NCBI RefSeq assembly: GCF_018619335.1
Contig: NZ_JAHHDX010000159.1
Span: 1-64,000 of the forward strand
Origin: Alteromonas sp. ALT199
GTDB taxonomy: Bacteria; Pseudomonadota; Gammaproteobacteria; Enterobacterales; Alteromonadaceae
DNA length: 64,000 bases
Direction of reading: 5' to 3'
Position numbers and translations under genes: made by a program. How positions within the stretch are numbered: the stretch's first letter is position 1; each line of letters starts with the position of its first letter. The notes under the pieces are model-generated. The model saw nothing but the letters and a program-made list of their open reading frames with translations, ran no database searches and was not told the origin of the DNA. Positions 7,265 to 15,123 of this stretch are shown piece by piece.

Positions 7265-9283
7265 ATGAAAATTAATAAAAAGCTCGCTCCTATTCCACTT
7301 TTCGTATCACTCGCTCTTACAGGGTGCATTGAAGTTGACGACGATAGTAACGATGGTGTTGTTGATGCACTTAATCAACAAAACGCTGTGCTTACAGAGC
7401 AAAATAACCTTCTTGAAGAGCAAATCGAGAGTAGTGAAACTTCGGTTACGTTAGCAGGCGCTGTAGTCGACACACGAACCGATACGCCTCTGGCTGGCTT
7501 AAACGTAGTAGTTTATCAAGGAAGCGAAACTATTGCAGAAGGCGAAACTTTAGATAACGGCGGCTTTAACTTAGAAGGCCTACCGGCAAGTGCAGACCTT
7601 ACCGTTGTAGTGTCATCCACTGATGAAAGTTACTTAGAACGCGCATTTTTTATTACCACAGGTCCGGTGAGCTCTGGCGAAGGGTACGATGACATCGGTA
7701 TCATTGGGGTTTCTGCACCAGTTGAAGTAGAGTTCAGCGTTACGGACACGCAAAGTGGCGAAGCGGTAAGCGAGCTTAGCTTCATCGGTTTTTCTTTTTC
7801 CGGTTCATCTACCAGCAGCGTGTTTGATTTTGCCCATGAAAGTGAATTTAATGAAGACACACAAACTTACCAAATCACTTTACCGCGTGACTTGAACGTT
7901 ACGTTGCGCGCGAATATCGACATAGATGATGATGGTGAAGCTGACTTCGATTTCACTAATAACGGCAATGTGAATATTTCTGGAGATACACTGTTTATTT
8001 ACGAAGCAAGTGAGTTTACGGAAGGTGAAATTAGCCTTAGTCAATACGATGAAGTTGCAGCTGAAGAGAAAACTGTTGTAATAAGCCTAATTGACGGTAT
8101 GGGCGAGCCTATCGCAGGCGCTGAATTCATGATGGATATGTTTGAGGATACGTACACATCTGAATATGATGAAGAAAGTGGTTCTTACGAGTTGGTCGTT
8201 CCATTTGATGGTGGTATCTCATTTGAAATGTCCTCTTTCCAAGTGGGTGATATCACCTATTCGACGGGCAGTATCAACCTCAGTCGTTCAACACGTTATG
8301 CCACAGGTGAAACTTCAATTAACGTTAATACAAGTGGGTTTGAATCGAATAGCTATTATACAGTCGCCGACTCGGAGACTATTAACTTAATCTTAGTTCC
8401 AACTGAAGTTGAGCCCCAAGCAACCGTAGAGGTTATTACTACGAATGTAAGCCCTTCTAATTTTGCTTATTCAGTGTATTACAGCGAAGCAGTCGACATA
8501 GATCTTGACGAGGTCAGCCTGACCTATGACCAAGTTTCAATGGTTCGCGGTAACGAGTCTGCTGATGATAGCGTTCCTAATGGTTACACTTATATTTTAA
8601 GTGAAGAAGCAAGCGTGGAGCTAAGCCAGAATGTGGCATTAGGCGGCGTTAAGCACACCTTTACTCCAGCAACAGATTTACTAGCTAATACTAACTACCG
8701 TTTTGCAATTGGGGAAGTTTCTCCAACCTCTGGTGGCGTTTCTGCAAATGTTTATGGTGACGATTATTCGTTCACCACGCCCGCAGATGAAACTGCGCAG
8801 TTCGATATTAACGCGTTAAAATTAGATAACAGTAATTTCTATTCTAATGGCTCGATTATCGTTAGTGAAAACACAGCCGGCGTTCCAAACTCGGCAAACA
8901 ACTACGGTAGTTCGGTAAGTATATTACTGCCAACGTCAGTTGAATCGCTCAACTATCTCATCATCAATTTTGAAAGTTACACTGCATATGGGAGTGAATA
9001 CGCTTTTGTTGACCAGTATGAACTAGTTCGAAATGAAAACATTTATATGCAGCGTCAGTTTGCAATAAACGTGGCCCAAAATGAGAGGATTTCTAACCAG
9101 TCAGGTATGTCTTATCTATTAGGTACTACAGTAGCCGACGGTGAGTACATCTACAGAGATAGTATCGGCCTATATCTAGAGGATAATACTGCTGAAAATC
9201 CAGTGAGTGCGACTTTTAGTTATGAATATCAAACAAAAGCCGGGGAAAATGCATCGGGTAAGTTAACGCTTCCAATTCTTTAG
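7265..9283 (+). CDS. Large surface/periplasmic lipoprotein with Ig-like domains, unknown function
   Basis: The function is not recognised. A lipobox LTGC places the lipidated cysteine at residue 21. A short coiled coil (about 35-58, rich in Gln, Asn, Leu and Glu) follows. Then come a carboxypeptidase-regulatory-like beta domain (about 60-150, GAVVDTRTDTPLAGLNVVVYQG) and further beta-rich segments. About residues 385-515 resemble a SbsA-type Ig-like domain ending DDYSFTTPAD. The protein is strongly acidic and 672 residues long. Asp follows the +2 position (CIEVDDD), so sorting to the outer membrane is likely but unproven. It is a single gene with its own terminator; AAGAGA lies near the start. 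Confidence 0.8.
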   Translation: MKINKKLAPIPLFVSLALTGCIEVDDDSNDGVVDALNQQNAVLTEQNNLLEEQIESSETSVTLAGAVVDTRTDTPLAGLNVVVYQGSETIAEGETLDNGGFNLEGLPASADLTVVVSSTDESYLERAFFITTGPVSSGEGYDDIGIIGVSAPVEVEFSVTDTQSGEAVSELSFIGFSFSGSSTSSVFDFAHESEFNEDTQTYQITLPRDLNVTLRANIDIDDDGEADFDFTNNGNVNISGDTLFIYEASEFTEGEISLSQYDEVAAEEKTVVISLIDGMGEPIAGAEFMMDMFEDTYTSEYDEESGSYELVVPFDGGISFEMSSFQVGDITYSTGSINLSRSTRYATGETSINVNTSGFESNSYYTVADSETINLILVPTEVEPQATVEVITTNVSPSNFAYSVYYSEAVDIDLDEVSLTYDQVSMVRGNESADDSVPNGYTYILSEEASVELSQNVALGGVKHTFTPATDLLANTNYRFAIGEVSPTSGGVSANVYGDDYSFTTPADETAQFDINALKLDNSNFYSNGSIIVSENTAGVPNSANNYGSSVSILLPTSVESLNYLIINFESYTAYGSEYAFVDQYELVRNENIYMQRQFAINVAQNERISNQSGMSYLLGTTVADGEYIYRDSIGLYLEDNTAENPVSATFSYEYQTKAGENASGKLTLPIL

Positions 9284-9306
9284 CTCTAGAAAAGTGATGT
9301 GAGTGT

Positions 9307-9336
9307 AAGCCGATACCTCAATGTATCGGCTTTTTT
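9307..9336. terminator. Terminator shared by the lipoprotein and LysR genes
   Basis: The perfect stem AAGCCGATAC with GTATCGGCTT, a six-base loop and a T-run lie 23 bases after the lipoprotein stop. The stop codon of the convergent LysR gene overlaps its 3' edge. Confidence 0.88.
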
Positions 9337-10240
9337 ATAACCCCAACTTATTTGCCACTTCTAAAAGCTTTTCTCGCATCCATAGATTTACTAAATCGTC
9401 GTCTGCGTTTTTGTGCCAATACATGTGTACGGGGAGAGGATGGACTTCAAACGGAAGTGGCGAAATTTCGATATCGAATTTGCTGCACAACTGTTGCGCA
9501 AATCGCGTTGGCATAGTTAGTAAAAGGTCGCACTGACTAACCACGTTAATAGCGGCAAAGTAATGTTCACATTGTAGTGATATTTTTCGATGCAAATTGT
9601 GTTGGGCAAGAGCGAGGTCTACTGTATCAAGCTTAGAATCTTTCAAAGACACAAGCACATGTTGTGCAACTGAATAGTTCTCGATACTTGGGTTCTTTAA
9701 GTAACTGTTTGTTGGCCCACAGACCACTACAAACGTTTCCTCGCAGATAAATTGAGAACGAATATCGCTGCTGGTGGGAACCAGCGCGTCAATAACGATA
9801 TCAAGCTCTTTACCAGCCAGCGCTGGAGCAAGTTCTGGCCAAGTCACCTGTCTGCTATCTACCGTGATATTAGGGGTAAACTTAACAAGTTCAGGAATTA
9901 ACGTTGGGAAAAATATAGATTCTAAAATATCACGAAGGCCGAGCTTCACCTGACGGGGTTTATCGCTAATATCAAAGCTCACTTTACCTTTTAACGTGTT
10001 TTCAAGAGTTTCAATTGATGTCACAACCGATGTGATGATGCTTTGACAAAAGGGCGTAGGGGCAACTTGTCGCCCATGACGGGTAAACAGTGGGTCGTCA
10101 AATTTGTCTCGCAGGCGGCCTAACGCATGACTCACCGCAGGCTGAGTAATATGCAGTGCGTTGGCGGCTTTCGTAATACTGCCGTGGTCGTAAACTGCGC
10201 GTAGCACAACGAACAGGTTAAGGTCTAATTTTCCATGCAT
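9335..10240 (-). CDS. LysR-family transcriptional regulator
   Basis: This 301-residue LysR-type regulator has an N-terminal winged helix-turn-helix (about residues 5-64: AVYDHGSITKAANALHITQP, then AVSHALGRLRDKFDDPLFTR). A periplasmic-binding-protein-like effector domain follows (about 90-300). It is transcribed divergently from the symporter operon at 10360-14209 across a 119-base gap. This is the classic layout for a LysR regulator controlling its neighbour, probably in response to the transported or degraded compound. The ligand cannot be read from sequence. Confidence 0.92.
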   Translation of the reverse strand: MHGKLDLNLFVVLRAVYDHGSITKAANALHITQPAVSHALGRLRDKFDDPLFTRHGRQVAPTPFCQSIITSVVTSIETLENTLKGKVSFDISDKPRQVKLGLRDILESIFFPTLIPELVKFTPNITVDSRQVTWPELAPALAGKELDIVIDALVPTSSDIRSQFICEETFVVVCGPTNSYLKNPSIENYSVAQHVLVSLKDSKLDTVDLALAQHNLHRKISLQCEHYFAAINVVSQCDLLLTMPTRFAQQLCSKFDIEISPLPFEVHPLPVHMYWHKNADDDLVNLWMREKLLEVANKLGL

Positions 10241-10257
10241 AGAATTTATGGGTTTCC

Positions 10258-10285
10258 ATAATAAGGCATCATTTTTATTTATTAT
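10258..10285. promoter_or_regulatory. Candidate LysR operator
   Basis: The inverted repeat ATAATAA-N14-TTATTAT lies in the gap between the LysR gene and the symporter gene, 18 bases from the regulator start. It is the only dyad symmetry I see there. It is AT-rich, so chance is a real alternative. Confidence 0.35.
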
Positions 10286-10359
10286 TAAACAGAGTACACT
10301 GGCTTAAATGTTAATAAAAGGTTTCTTTAATAGAGGCTTCTTGTGTAAGGGGAGTGTAC

Positions 10360-11265
10360 ATGCAAGCATCAGTACTTACTGAGGTGTTGTTACCTCTAGC
10401 TTTGGCATTCGTTATGTTTGGGATGGGGCTAACACTAACCCTTGCTGACTTCGGCAGATTACTCAAATCGCCTAAAGCAGTGGTAGCAGGTTTTGTAGGT
10501 CAAATTATCTTGTTACCTCTTTTAGCACTAGGTCTGTGCTTAGCCTTTGGTGTGCCCGACTATATTGCCGTTGGGGTTTTAGTTTTAGCTGCATGCCCAG
10601 GTGGCACTACCAGTAATTTAATCAGTCACATTGCAAAAGCGAATTTAGCTCTTTCGGTAAGCTTAACCGCAATTTCAACCATCGCGTGCGTATTCACCAC
10701 GCCATTTATCATACAGTTTGCCATCGATTATTTTGTAAAGGAAAATGCCCCTGATTTTTCTATCATTCAAACGGTGATAGGGTTGGTTGGAGTTTCAATC
10801 TTACCTGTAGTCATTGGCATGAGCATCCGCCGCTTTAACGAGGCATTCGCCATGAAAACCGAGAACTTTTTTCGACAGTTCTCTATGTACTTTATGCTGC
10901 TTATGATTGTTGGCGTACTTGTTTCTGAAAGACAAAACTTAGCGTCCTCGTTTGAAAGCGCGTTTTTAGTTTGTGTAACTCTTAATCTTCTTTCGGTTCT
11001 CCTTGGACTTGGTCTTTCTAAGGTATCTAATTTGGCATTTAAAGACTCTTTGACCTTAGCTATAGAGATTGGCGTTCAAAACGCGGCCCTTGCCATGCTG
11101 ATATGTATTAGCTTTTTAGATGCGCCTGACTATGCAATTGCGCCTGGAGTTTATGGTATTGCAATGTACATAGGCCCTGCATTATTAGCTGTGTGGGCAA
11201 AGCGAAAAATGCGAAATGGACCAGAACCAGTACCACTTCACAAAAGCAGACATCAGCTCCCTTAA
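10360..11265 (+). CDS. Bile acid:sodium symporter family transporter (BASS/SBF)
   Basis: This 301-residue hydrophobic protein has about nine to ten membrane segments and family motifs: MFGMGLTLTLADF near the start, LAACPGGTTSNLISHIAKAN (about residues 87-106) and the IEIGVQNAALAML helix. These match the ASBT fold, in which the first motif coordinates sodium. The family carries organic anions such as bile salts, 2-oxo acids and pantothenate. I chose the ATG at 10360 because AAGGGGAG lies just upstream; a GTG at 10354 sits inside that ribosome site. It is the first gene of a four-gene operon divergent from the LysR gene. The substrate is unknown. Confidence 0.88.
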   Translation: MQASVLTEVLLPLALAFVMFGMGLTLTLADFGRLLKSPKAVVAGFVGQIILLPLLALGLCLAFGVPDYIAVGVLVLAACPGGTTSNLISHIAKANLALSVSLTAISTIACVFTTPFIIQFAIDYFVKENAPDFSIIQTVIGLVGVSILPVVIGMSIRRFNEAFAMKTENFFRQFSMYFMLLMIVGVLVSERQNLASSFESAFLVCVTLNLLSVLLGLGLSKVSNLAFKDSLTLAIEIGVQNAALAMLICISFLDAPDYAIAPGVYGIAMYIGPALLAVWAKRKMRNGPEPVPLHKSRHQLP

Positions 11266-11343
11266 TTTTATAAAGCAACGAACTATCAAAAATAAATAGA
11301 AAAGAAAAAGAATAATGAAACAAGAACAAGTAGGAAGCACATC

Positions 11344-12180
11344 ATGCGCGTATTAATCACCGGTGGCGCAACCGGCTTAGGTCAAGCAATTGCGCTCAAA
11401 TGGGCAGATAAGTGTGTAAGCAAAAAAGGTGTTTTAGATATCTGTATTGCCGATATCAACATAGAAAGGGGTAATGAAACGGTAAATGCGCTTACCGCAA
11501 AAGGCGCAAATGCTTTTTACATGCATTGTGATATCACTTCAGATAATGATGTTCAAACACTAGCGCAAACTATCGAAACCCGTTGGGGCAGCGTTGACTA
11601 TGTATTCAATAATGCCGGTGTTGCTACAGGTGGTAGTCTCTTAGATGAAACCATTGAACAGTGGCAGTGGGTATTCGACATTAACGTGCTTGGTATGGTG
11701 AGAGTAAGTCGCGCGCTATTGCCGTTAATGCGAAAGCGAGGTAGTGGCTACTTTATCAATATCGCTTCGCAAGCTGGACTGACACCTATTCCTTATATGG
11801 GCAGCTATAACTCGGTGAAAGCTGCTGTAGTATCGTTTTCTGAAACCATGAAGTTGGAATTGGCGCCAGACAATATTGATGTCAGTGTGGTGTGCCCCAG
11901 CTTCTTTAAAACGAATTTAGATGAGTCGATGAGAAGCAGTAATCCAGCCTCGCATAAAATGATTAGTAAGTTTTTTGCTAAGGCAGATATCACTAAAGAA
12001 GAGGTTGCAGAGTCAATATACCAACAAGTTAGCCAAAAGAGATTCCTTATTCTTACTCACAAGTTAGGCAAACGGGCTTTCTTGTTAAAGAAACTCTTAC
12101 CAACCCAGCGTTACATCAGCAATATGCTTAATCAAACTAAAACGATGAAACGCGCAATGGAAAGCAAAGTTAAAGAATAA
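11344..12180 (+). CDS. Short-chain dehydrogenase/reductase
   Basis: This 278-residue classical SDR has the nucleotide-binding turn TGGATGLG, the structural NNAG block, the active-site serine in INIASQ, and YNSVK (Tyr-x-x-x-Lys). It interconverts an alcohol and a carbonyl with NAD(P)H; an Asp after the second strand (CIADINIERG) favours NAD. A basic C-terminal extension (about 225-278, rich in Lys, Arg and Leu) goes beyond the usual 250 residues and might touch membrane. AGGA precedes the ATG. It is the second gene of the symporter operon, 78 bases after the transporter. Confidence 0.88.
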   Translation: MRVLITGGATGLGQAIALKWADKCVSKKGVLDICIADINIERGNETVNALTAKGANAFYMHCDITSDNDVQTLAQTIETRWGSVDYVFNNAGVATGGSLLDETIEQWQWVFDINVLGMVRVSRALLPLMRKRGSGYFINIASQAGLTPIPYMGSYNSVKAAVVSFSETMKLELAPDNIDVSVVCPSFFKTNLDESMRSSNPASHKMISKFFAKADITKEEVAESIYQQVSQKRFLILTHKLGKRAFLLKKLLPTQRYISNMLNQTKTMKRAMESKVKE

Positions 12181-12326
12181 ACAAACGCTTTTTTTTGCAT
12201 TATCGCCGAGGTTCCCAGAATTGCTTATTAATTTGAATTTTTGCGCTGACGAGCGAATATAGAAGCACCTTTGAATAAGTGCGTTTTAGTAAGTGGTTAG
12301 AAATTGATTTAAAAGAAGAAGGGTAT

Positions 12327-13454
12327 ATGCAACAACAGGTAGTAGATAAAGCTGATAATGTGCGCGAGGGCGAAGAGTTAAACGTCGACTCGGTACATAA
12401 CTGGCTTAAAGAGCACGCTAGCTCATCCAATCCATCATTATCGGCTGCGATACAAAATAGCAACGGTTTGCCTCATGTAACCCAATATTCAGGTGGTGCT
12501 TCTAATTGGACGTATTGCTTGGATTATCAAGCTAACAATCAAGAGGGGGCCCAGCAAGTATCGCTAATTTTGCGCAGAGCTCCGGCGGGTACAAAAGCAA
12601 AAGGGGCCCACGATATGGGTCGAGAGTATCGGCTACAGCATGCGCTAAAACCTGTGTATCGGTACGTTCCAGAAATGCTTGGGCTTTGTGAAGATGAAAG
12701 CATACTAGGCACTGAGTTCTACGTGATGGAGAAGTTTACTGGTGTTATACCTAGAAAGAACTTACCCAGAGGCTTGAGTACGTCTGAACAGCAAACTAAA
12801 CGGCTTTGCACTAATGTACTTGATAGTCTAATTGAACTTCATAAAGTGGATTATCAAAAAGCGGGGCTTGAACACTTAGGAAAGGGAGCAGGGTATATCG
12901 AGCGCCAAATTAGCGGATGGAGCGAACGTTACAGTAAAGCTAAAACGTGGAACGTACCCTCAGCTAAGAAAGTTATGCGCTGGCTTGAAAATAACATGCC
13001 TGCTGAAGAGCGTATCTGTATTACGCATAATGATTTCCGGTTCGATAATGTGGTTTTGAAGCCGGAAAACTATACGCAAATTATCGGTGTATTAGATTGG
13101 GAATTAGCTACCTTGGGTGATCCTCTAATGGACTTGGGCAATAGCTTGGCGTATTGGGTACAAGCCGACGATGATTTTTTAGCACAATCAACTCGTCGTC
13201 AGCCTACCCACTTACCCGGTATGCTAACCCGTAAGCAGGTGGTGGCGTACTATTGTAATGAAATGGAGATAGACGTAGAAGATTTTACCTTTTATGAAGT
13301 TTACGGACTTTTCCGCTTAGCCGGTATTGCTCAGCAAATCTACTATCGTTATCACCACAAGCAAACAAACAACCCAGCCTTTAAAAATTTCTGGATCTTC
13401 ATTCACTACTTAATGTGGCGTTGTAATAAAGCCATTAAAGCATCAGGAAAATAA
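12327..13454 (+). CDS. APH-family kinase resembling the ACAD10/ACAD11 kinase domain
   Basis: The aminoglycoside-phosphotransferase fold shows in ITHNDFRFDNVV (the HxDxxxxN catalytic loop), the metal-binding DWELATLGDPLMDLG, and an N-terminal sugar-kinase-like YSGGASNWTY loop. The overall pattern, with PAGTKAKGAHDMGREYRLQHAL, matches the stand-alone bacterial relatives of the kinase domain of mammalian ACAD10/11. Those enzymes phosphorylate 4-hydroxyacyl-CoAs before an acyl-CoA dehydrogenase removes the phosphate. No dehydrogenase gene is adjacent. The ATG at 12327 follows AAGAAGGG closely and gives 375 residues; the upstream GTG at 12279 is weaker. The substrate is inferred, not shown. Confidence 0.8.
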   Translation: MQQQVVDKADNVREGEELNVDSVHNWLKEHASSSNPSLSAAIQNSNGLPHVTQYSGGASNWTYCLDYQANNQEGAQQVSLILRRAPAGTKAKGAHDMGREYRLQHALKPVYRYVPEMLGLCEDESILGTEFYVMEKFTGVIPRKNLPRGLSTSEQQTKRLCTNVLDSLIELHKVDYQKAGLEHLGKGAGYIERQISGWSERYSKAKTWNVPSAKKVMRWLENNMPAEERICITHNDFRFDNVVLKPENYTQIIGVLDWELATLGDPLMDLGNSLAYWVQADDDFLAQSTRRQPTHLPGMLTRKQVVAYYCNEMEIDVEDFTFYEVYGLFRLAGIAQQIYYRYHHKQTNNPAFKNFWIFIHYLMWRCNKAIKASGK

Positions 13455-13456
13455 TA

Positions 13457-14209
13457 ATGACAACAAGACGCAATATTCTGATCACAGGCGCAAGTTCGGG
13501 CCTTGGCAAGGGGATGGCTATCGAATTTGCCAAGCAGGGGTGTAACTTAGCACTTTGCGCAAGACGCTTAGAAAACTTAGAAAAGTTAAAAGAAGAACTG
13601 CTTTCAATTAACCCGAACATTGACGTGTACATTCGCTCGCTGGATGTAAACGAGCATGACGCGGTTTTCGAAGTGTTCGACGCATTTAAGGCCGATATGG
13701 GATCCCTTGACAGAGTTATTGTCAACGCTGGAATGGGGAAAGGGGCGTCGATTGGTACGGGATTTTTCCACGCCAATAAGCAAACAGCAGTGACTAACTT
13801 CGTGTCTGCATTAGCACAGTGCGAGGCTGCAATGGCGATCTTCAGAGCACAAAATAGTGGGCACCTTGTAACGATTTCTTCTATAAGTGCTGTACGCGGG
13901 TTTAGACGTGCTATGACCGTTTACGCGGCAACAAAAGCAGGGCTAACGTCTATGACCGAAGGTATTCGAATGGATGTAATGAATACGCCGATCAAGGTAA
14001 CCTGTATTCATCCAGGTTTTATTCGCAGTGAAATAAATGAAAAGGTCGAAAAGGTTCCCTTTATCGTTGATACCGATGTAGGTTGTCGTGCGATGGTGAA
14101 TGCAATTAACAAAGAAAAGGCAAGAGCATTTGTGCCGAGTTGGCCGTGGGCAATCCTCCATTGGATAATGCGTATAGCGCCGGCAAGCACAATAAGAAAG
14201 ATGAGCTGA
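13457..14209 (+). CDS. Short-chain dehydrogenase/reductase
   Basis: A second classical SDR of 250 residues, with TGASSGLG, the NAG block (VNAGMG), catalytic Ser in TISSISA, and YAATK. Arg residues after the second strand (CARRLENL) suggest NADP. It follows the kinase by two bases, so the two are translationally close. A hydrophobic tail (WPWAILHWIMRIAP) suggests membrane association. It ends the LysR-flanked operon. Two SDRs with a kinase and a transporter imply uptake and redox processing of a hydroxylated acid or alcohol. Confidence 0.87.
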   Translation: MTTRRNILITGASSGLGKGMAIEFAKQGCNLALCARRLENLEKLKEELLSINPNIDVYIRSLDVNEHDAVFEVFDAFKADMGSLDRVIVNAGMGKGASIGTGFFHANKQTAVTNFVSALAQCEAAMAIFRAQNSGHLVTISSISAVRGFRRAMTVYAATKAGLTSMTEGIRMDVMNTPIKVTCIHPGFIRSEINEKVEKVPFIVDTDVGCRAMVNAINKEKARAFVPSWPWAILHWIMRIAPASTIRKMS

Positions 14210-14361
14210 TAAGCGTATTGTTAGGCTGAGCATACCGCTAAAGGCTTTTAAACAAGCTAAGGGCCTTTAGTGTTATCAAAGGCTCGTCTACCGGTGAACT
14301 TAATGCTCGTAGGTTTAAAGCGCTTGTTCAGCGTCAACAAATAAACGTTTATAACAGATAC

Positions 14362-14388
14362 AAAAAAAGCGCCGAAAGGCGCTTTTTT
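14362..14388. terminator. Terminator of rpsT, bidirectional
   Basis: The perfect stem AAAAAAGCGCC with GGCGCTTTTTT and a GAAA tetraloop lies just past the rpsT stop. It can also catch read-through from the plus-strand SDR operon. Confidence 0.93.
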
Positions 14389-14406
14389 AACTACTAATCT
14401 TAAAGA

Positions 14407-14670
14407 TTAACCTAGTGCTTTGATTTGTGCAGCTAGACGGCTCTTATGACGAGCAGCTTTGTTCTTGTGAATCAAGCCTTTAGTAGCCATTCTGTCAAGT
14501 ACTGGAGTAGCAGCAGTAAGTGCAGCTTGTGCCGCTTCTTTGTCACCACTTGCAATTGCAGCGATAACTTTCTTGATGCTTGTACGAGTCATTGAACGAC
14601 GGCTAGCGTTGTGCTGGCGACGCTTTTCGGCTTGGATTGCACGCTTCTTAGCAGACTTAATGTTAGCCAA
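14407..14670 (-). CDS. rpsT: Small ribosomal subunit protein bS20
   Basis: This 87-residue lysine- and arginine-rich protein begins [20 protein letters not shown] and ends [22 protein letters not shown], the standard bS20 sequence and length. It binds 16S rRNA early in 30S assembly. It is a single-gene unit with a near-consensus promoter (14743-14715) and a strong terminator, divergent from murJ as in many gammaproteobacteria. In E. coli, S20 represses its own translation; I cannot tell whether this applies here. Confidence 0.98.
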   Translation of the reverse strand: MANIKSAKKRAIQAEKRRQHNASRRSMTRTSIKKVIAAIASGDKEAAQAALTAATPVLDRMATKGLIHKNKAARHKSRLAAQIKALG

Positions 14671-14714
14671 GGTGTAACTCCCAAAATAAATTCATGTCAA
14701 AAACGAGGGTGCGG

Positions 14715-14743
14715 ATTGTGCCTACCAAACGCCCAAATGTCAA
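14715..14743 (-). promoter_or_regulatory. Sigma-70 promoter of rpsT
   Basis: On the minus strand, a perfect -35 TTGACA (14743-14738) and CACAAT (14720-14715) are separated by exactly 17 bases. Transcription would start near 14708, about 38 bases before the rpsT ATG. Confidence 0.8.
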
Positions 14744-14766
14744 ACGATTTAAAACTTAAATCGTTT
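14742..14766. repeat. Inverted repeat just upstream of the rpsT -35 box
   Basis: AAACGATTTAA and its exact complement are separated by three bases, and one arm overlaps the -35 box by two bases. A smaller GCGTT/AACGC dyad follows directly (14768-14780). Its position next to a promoter fits a protein-binding site better than an RNA structure, because it lies upstream of the start of transcription. Confidence 0.6.
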
Positions 14767-15123
14767 CGCGTTAAAACGCGCAAGCTATTGAACACAAAGT
14801 ATGCTCAACACGTTGCACATTCTTTGCGACATTTTTCTGCGACATTTTCTAAAAAGAGATTCGTAACGATACTCTTTCCGGACATCTAAGCGATAGACGT
14901 GCACAAAAATGACAGCACCCCATATCGGGCGCGGATTATAACAATAAAGTTATCAAAGATGCACAACTATTTTGAATAAATCGTTTCGCCTATCATGGCC
15001 TTTCGTTATTATGGCTCGCTTGCAACCTATTGTTGCCTCTTAACGTTTAGCTGAAGCCTATGATTATCCTTCAAGTGGCTTGTGCTATTCAGCCTATTCT
15101 TTACCTCTTTTTGGAAATGTGAC
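14767..15123. other. rpsT-murJ divergent intergenic region
   Basis: Apart from the rpsT promoter side, this stretch holds no gene that I can support. A TATAAC hexamer at 14937-14942 might be part of a murJ promoter, but no -35 box lies at the right distance. Confidence 0.4.

Noticed and set aside
14210-14300. CTAAAGGC/GCCTTTAG hairpin after the second SDR as its terminator
   Set aside because: Stem present but the loop is long and no T-run follows; the rpsT terminator downstream is the better stop.
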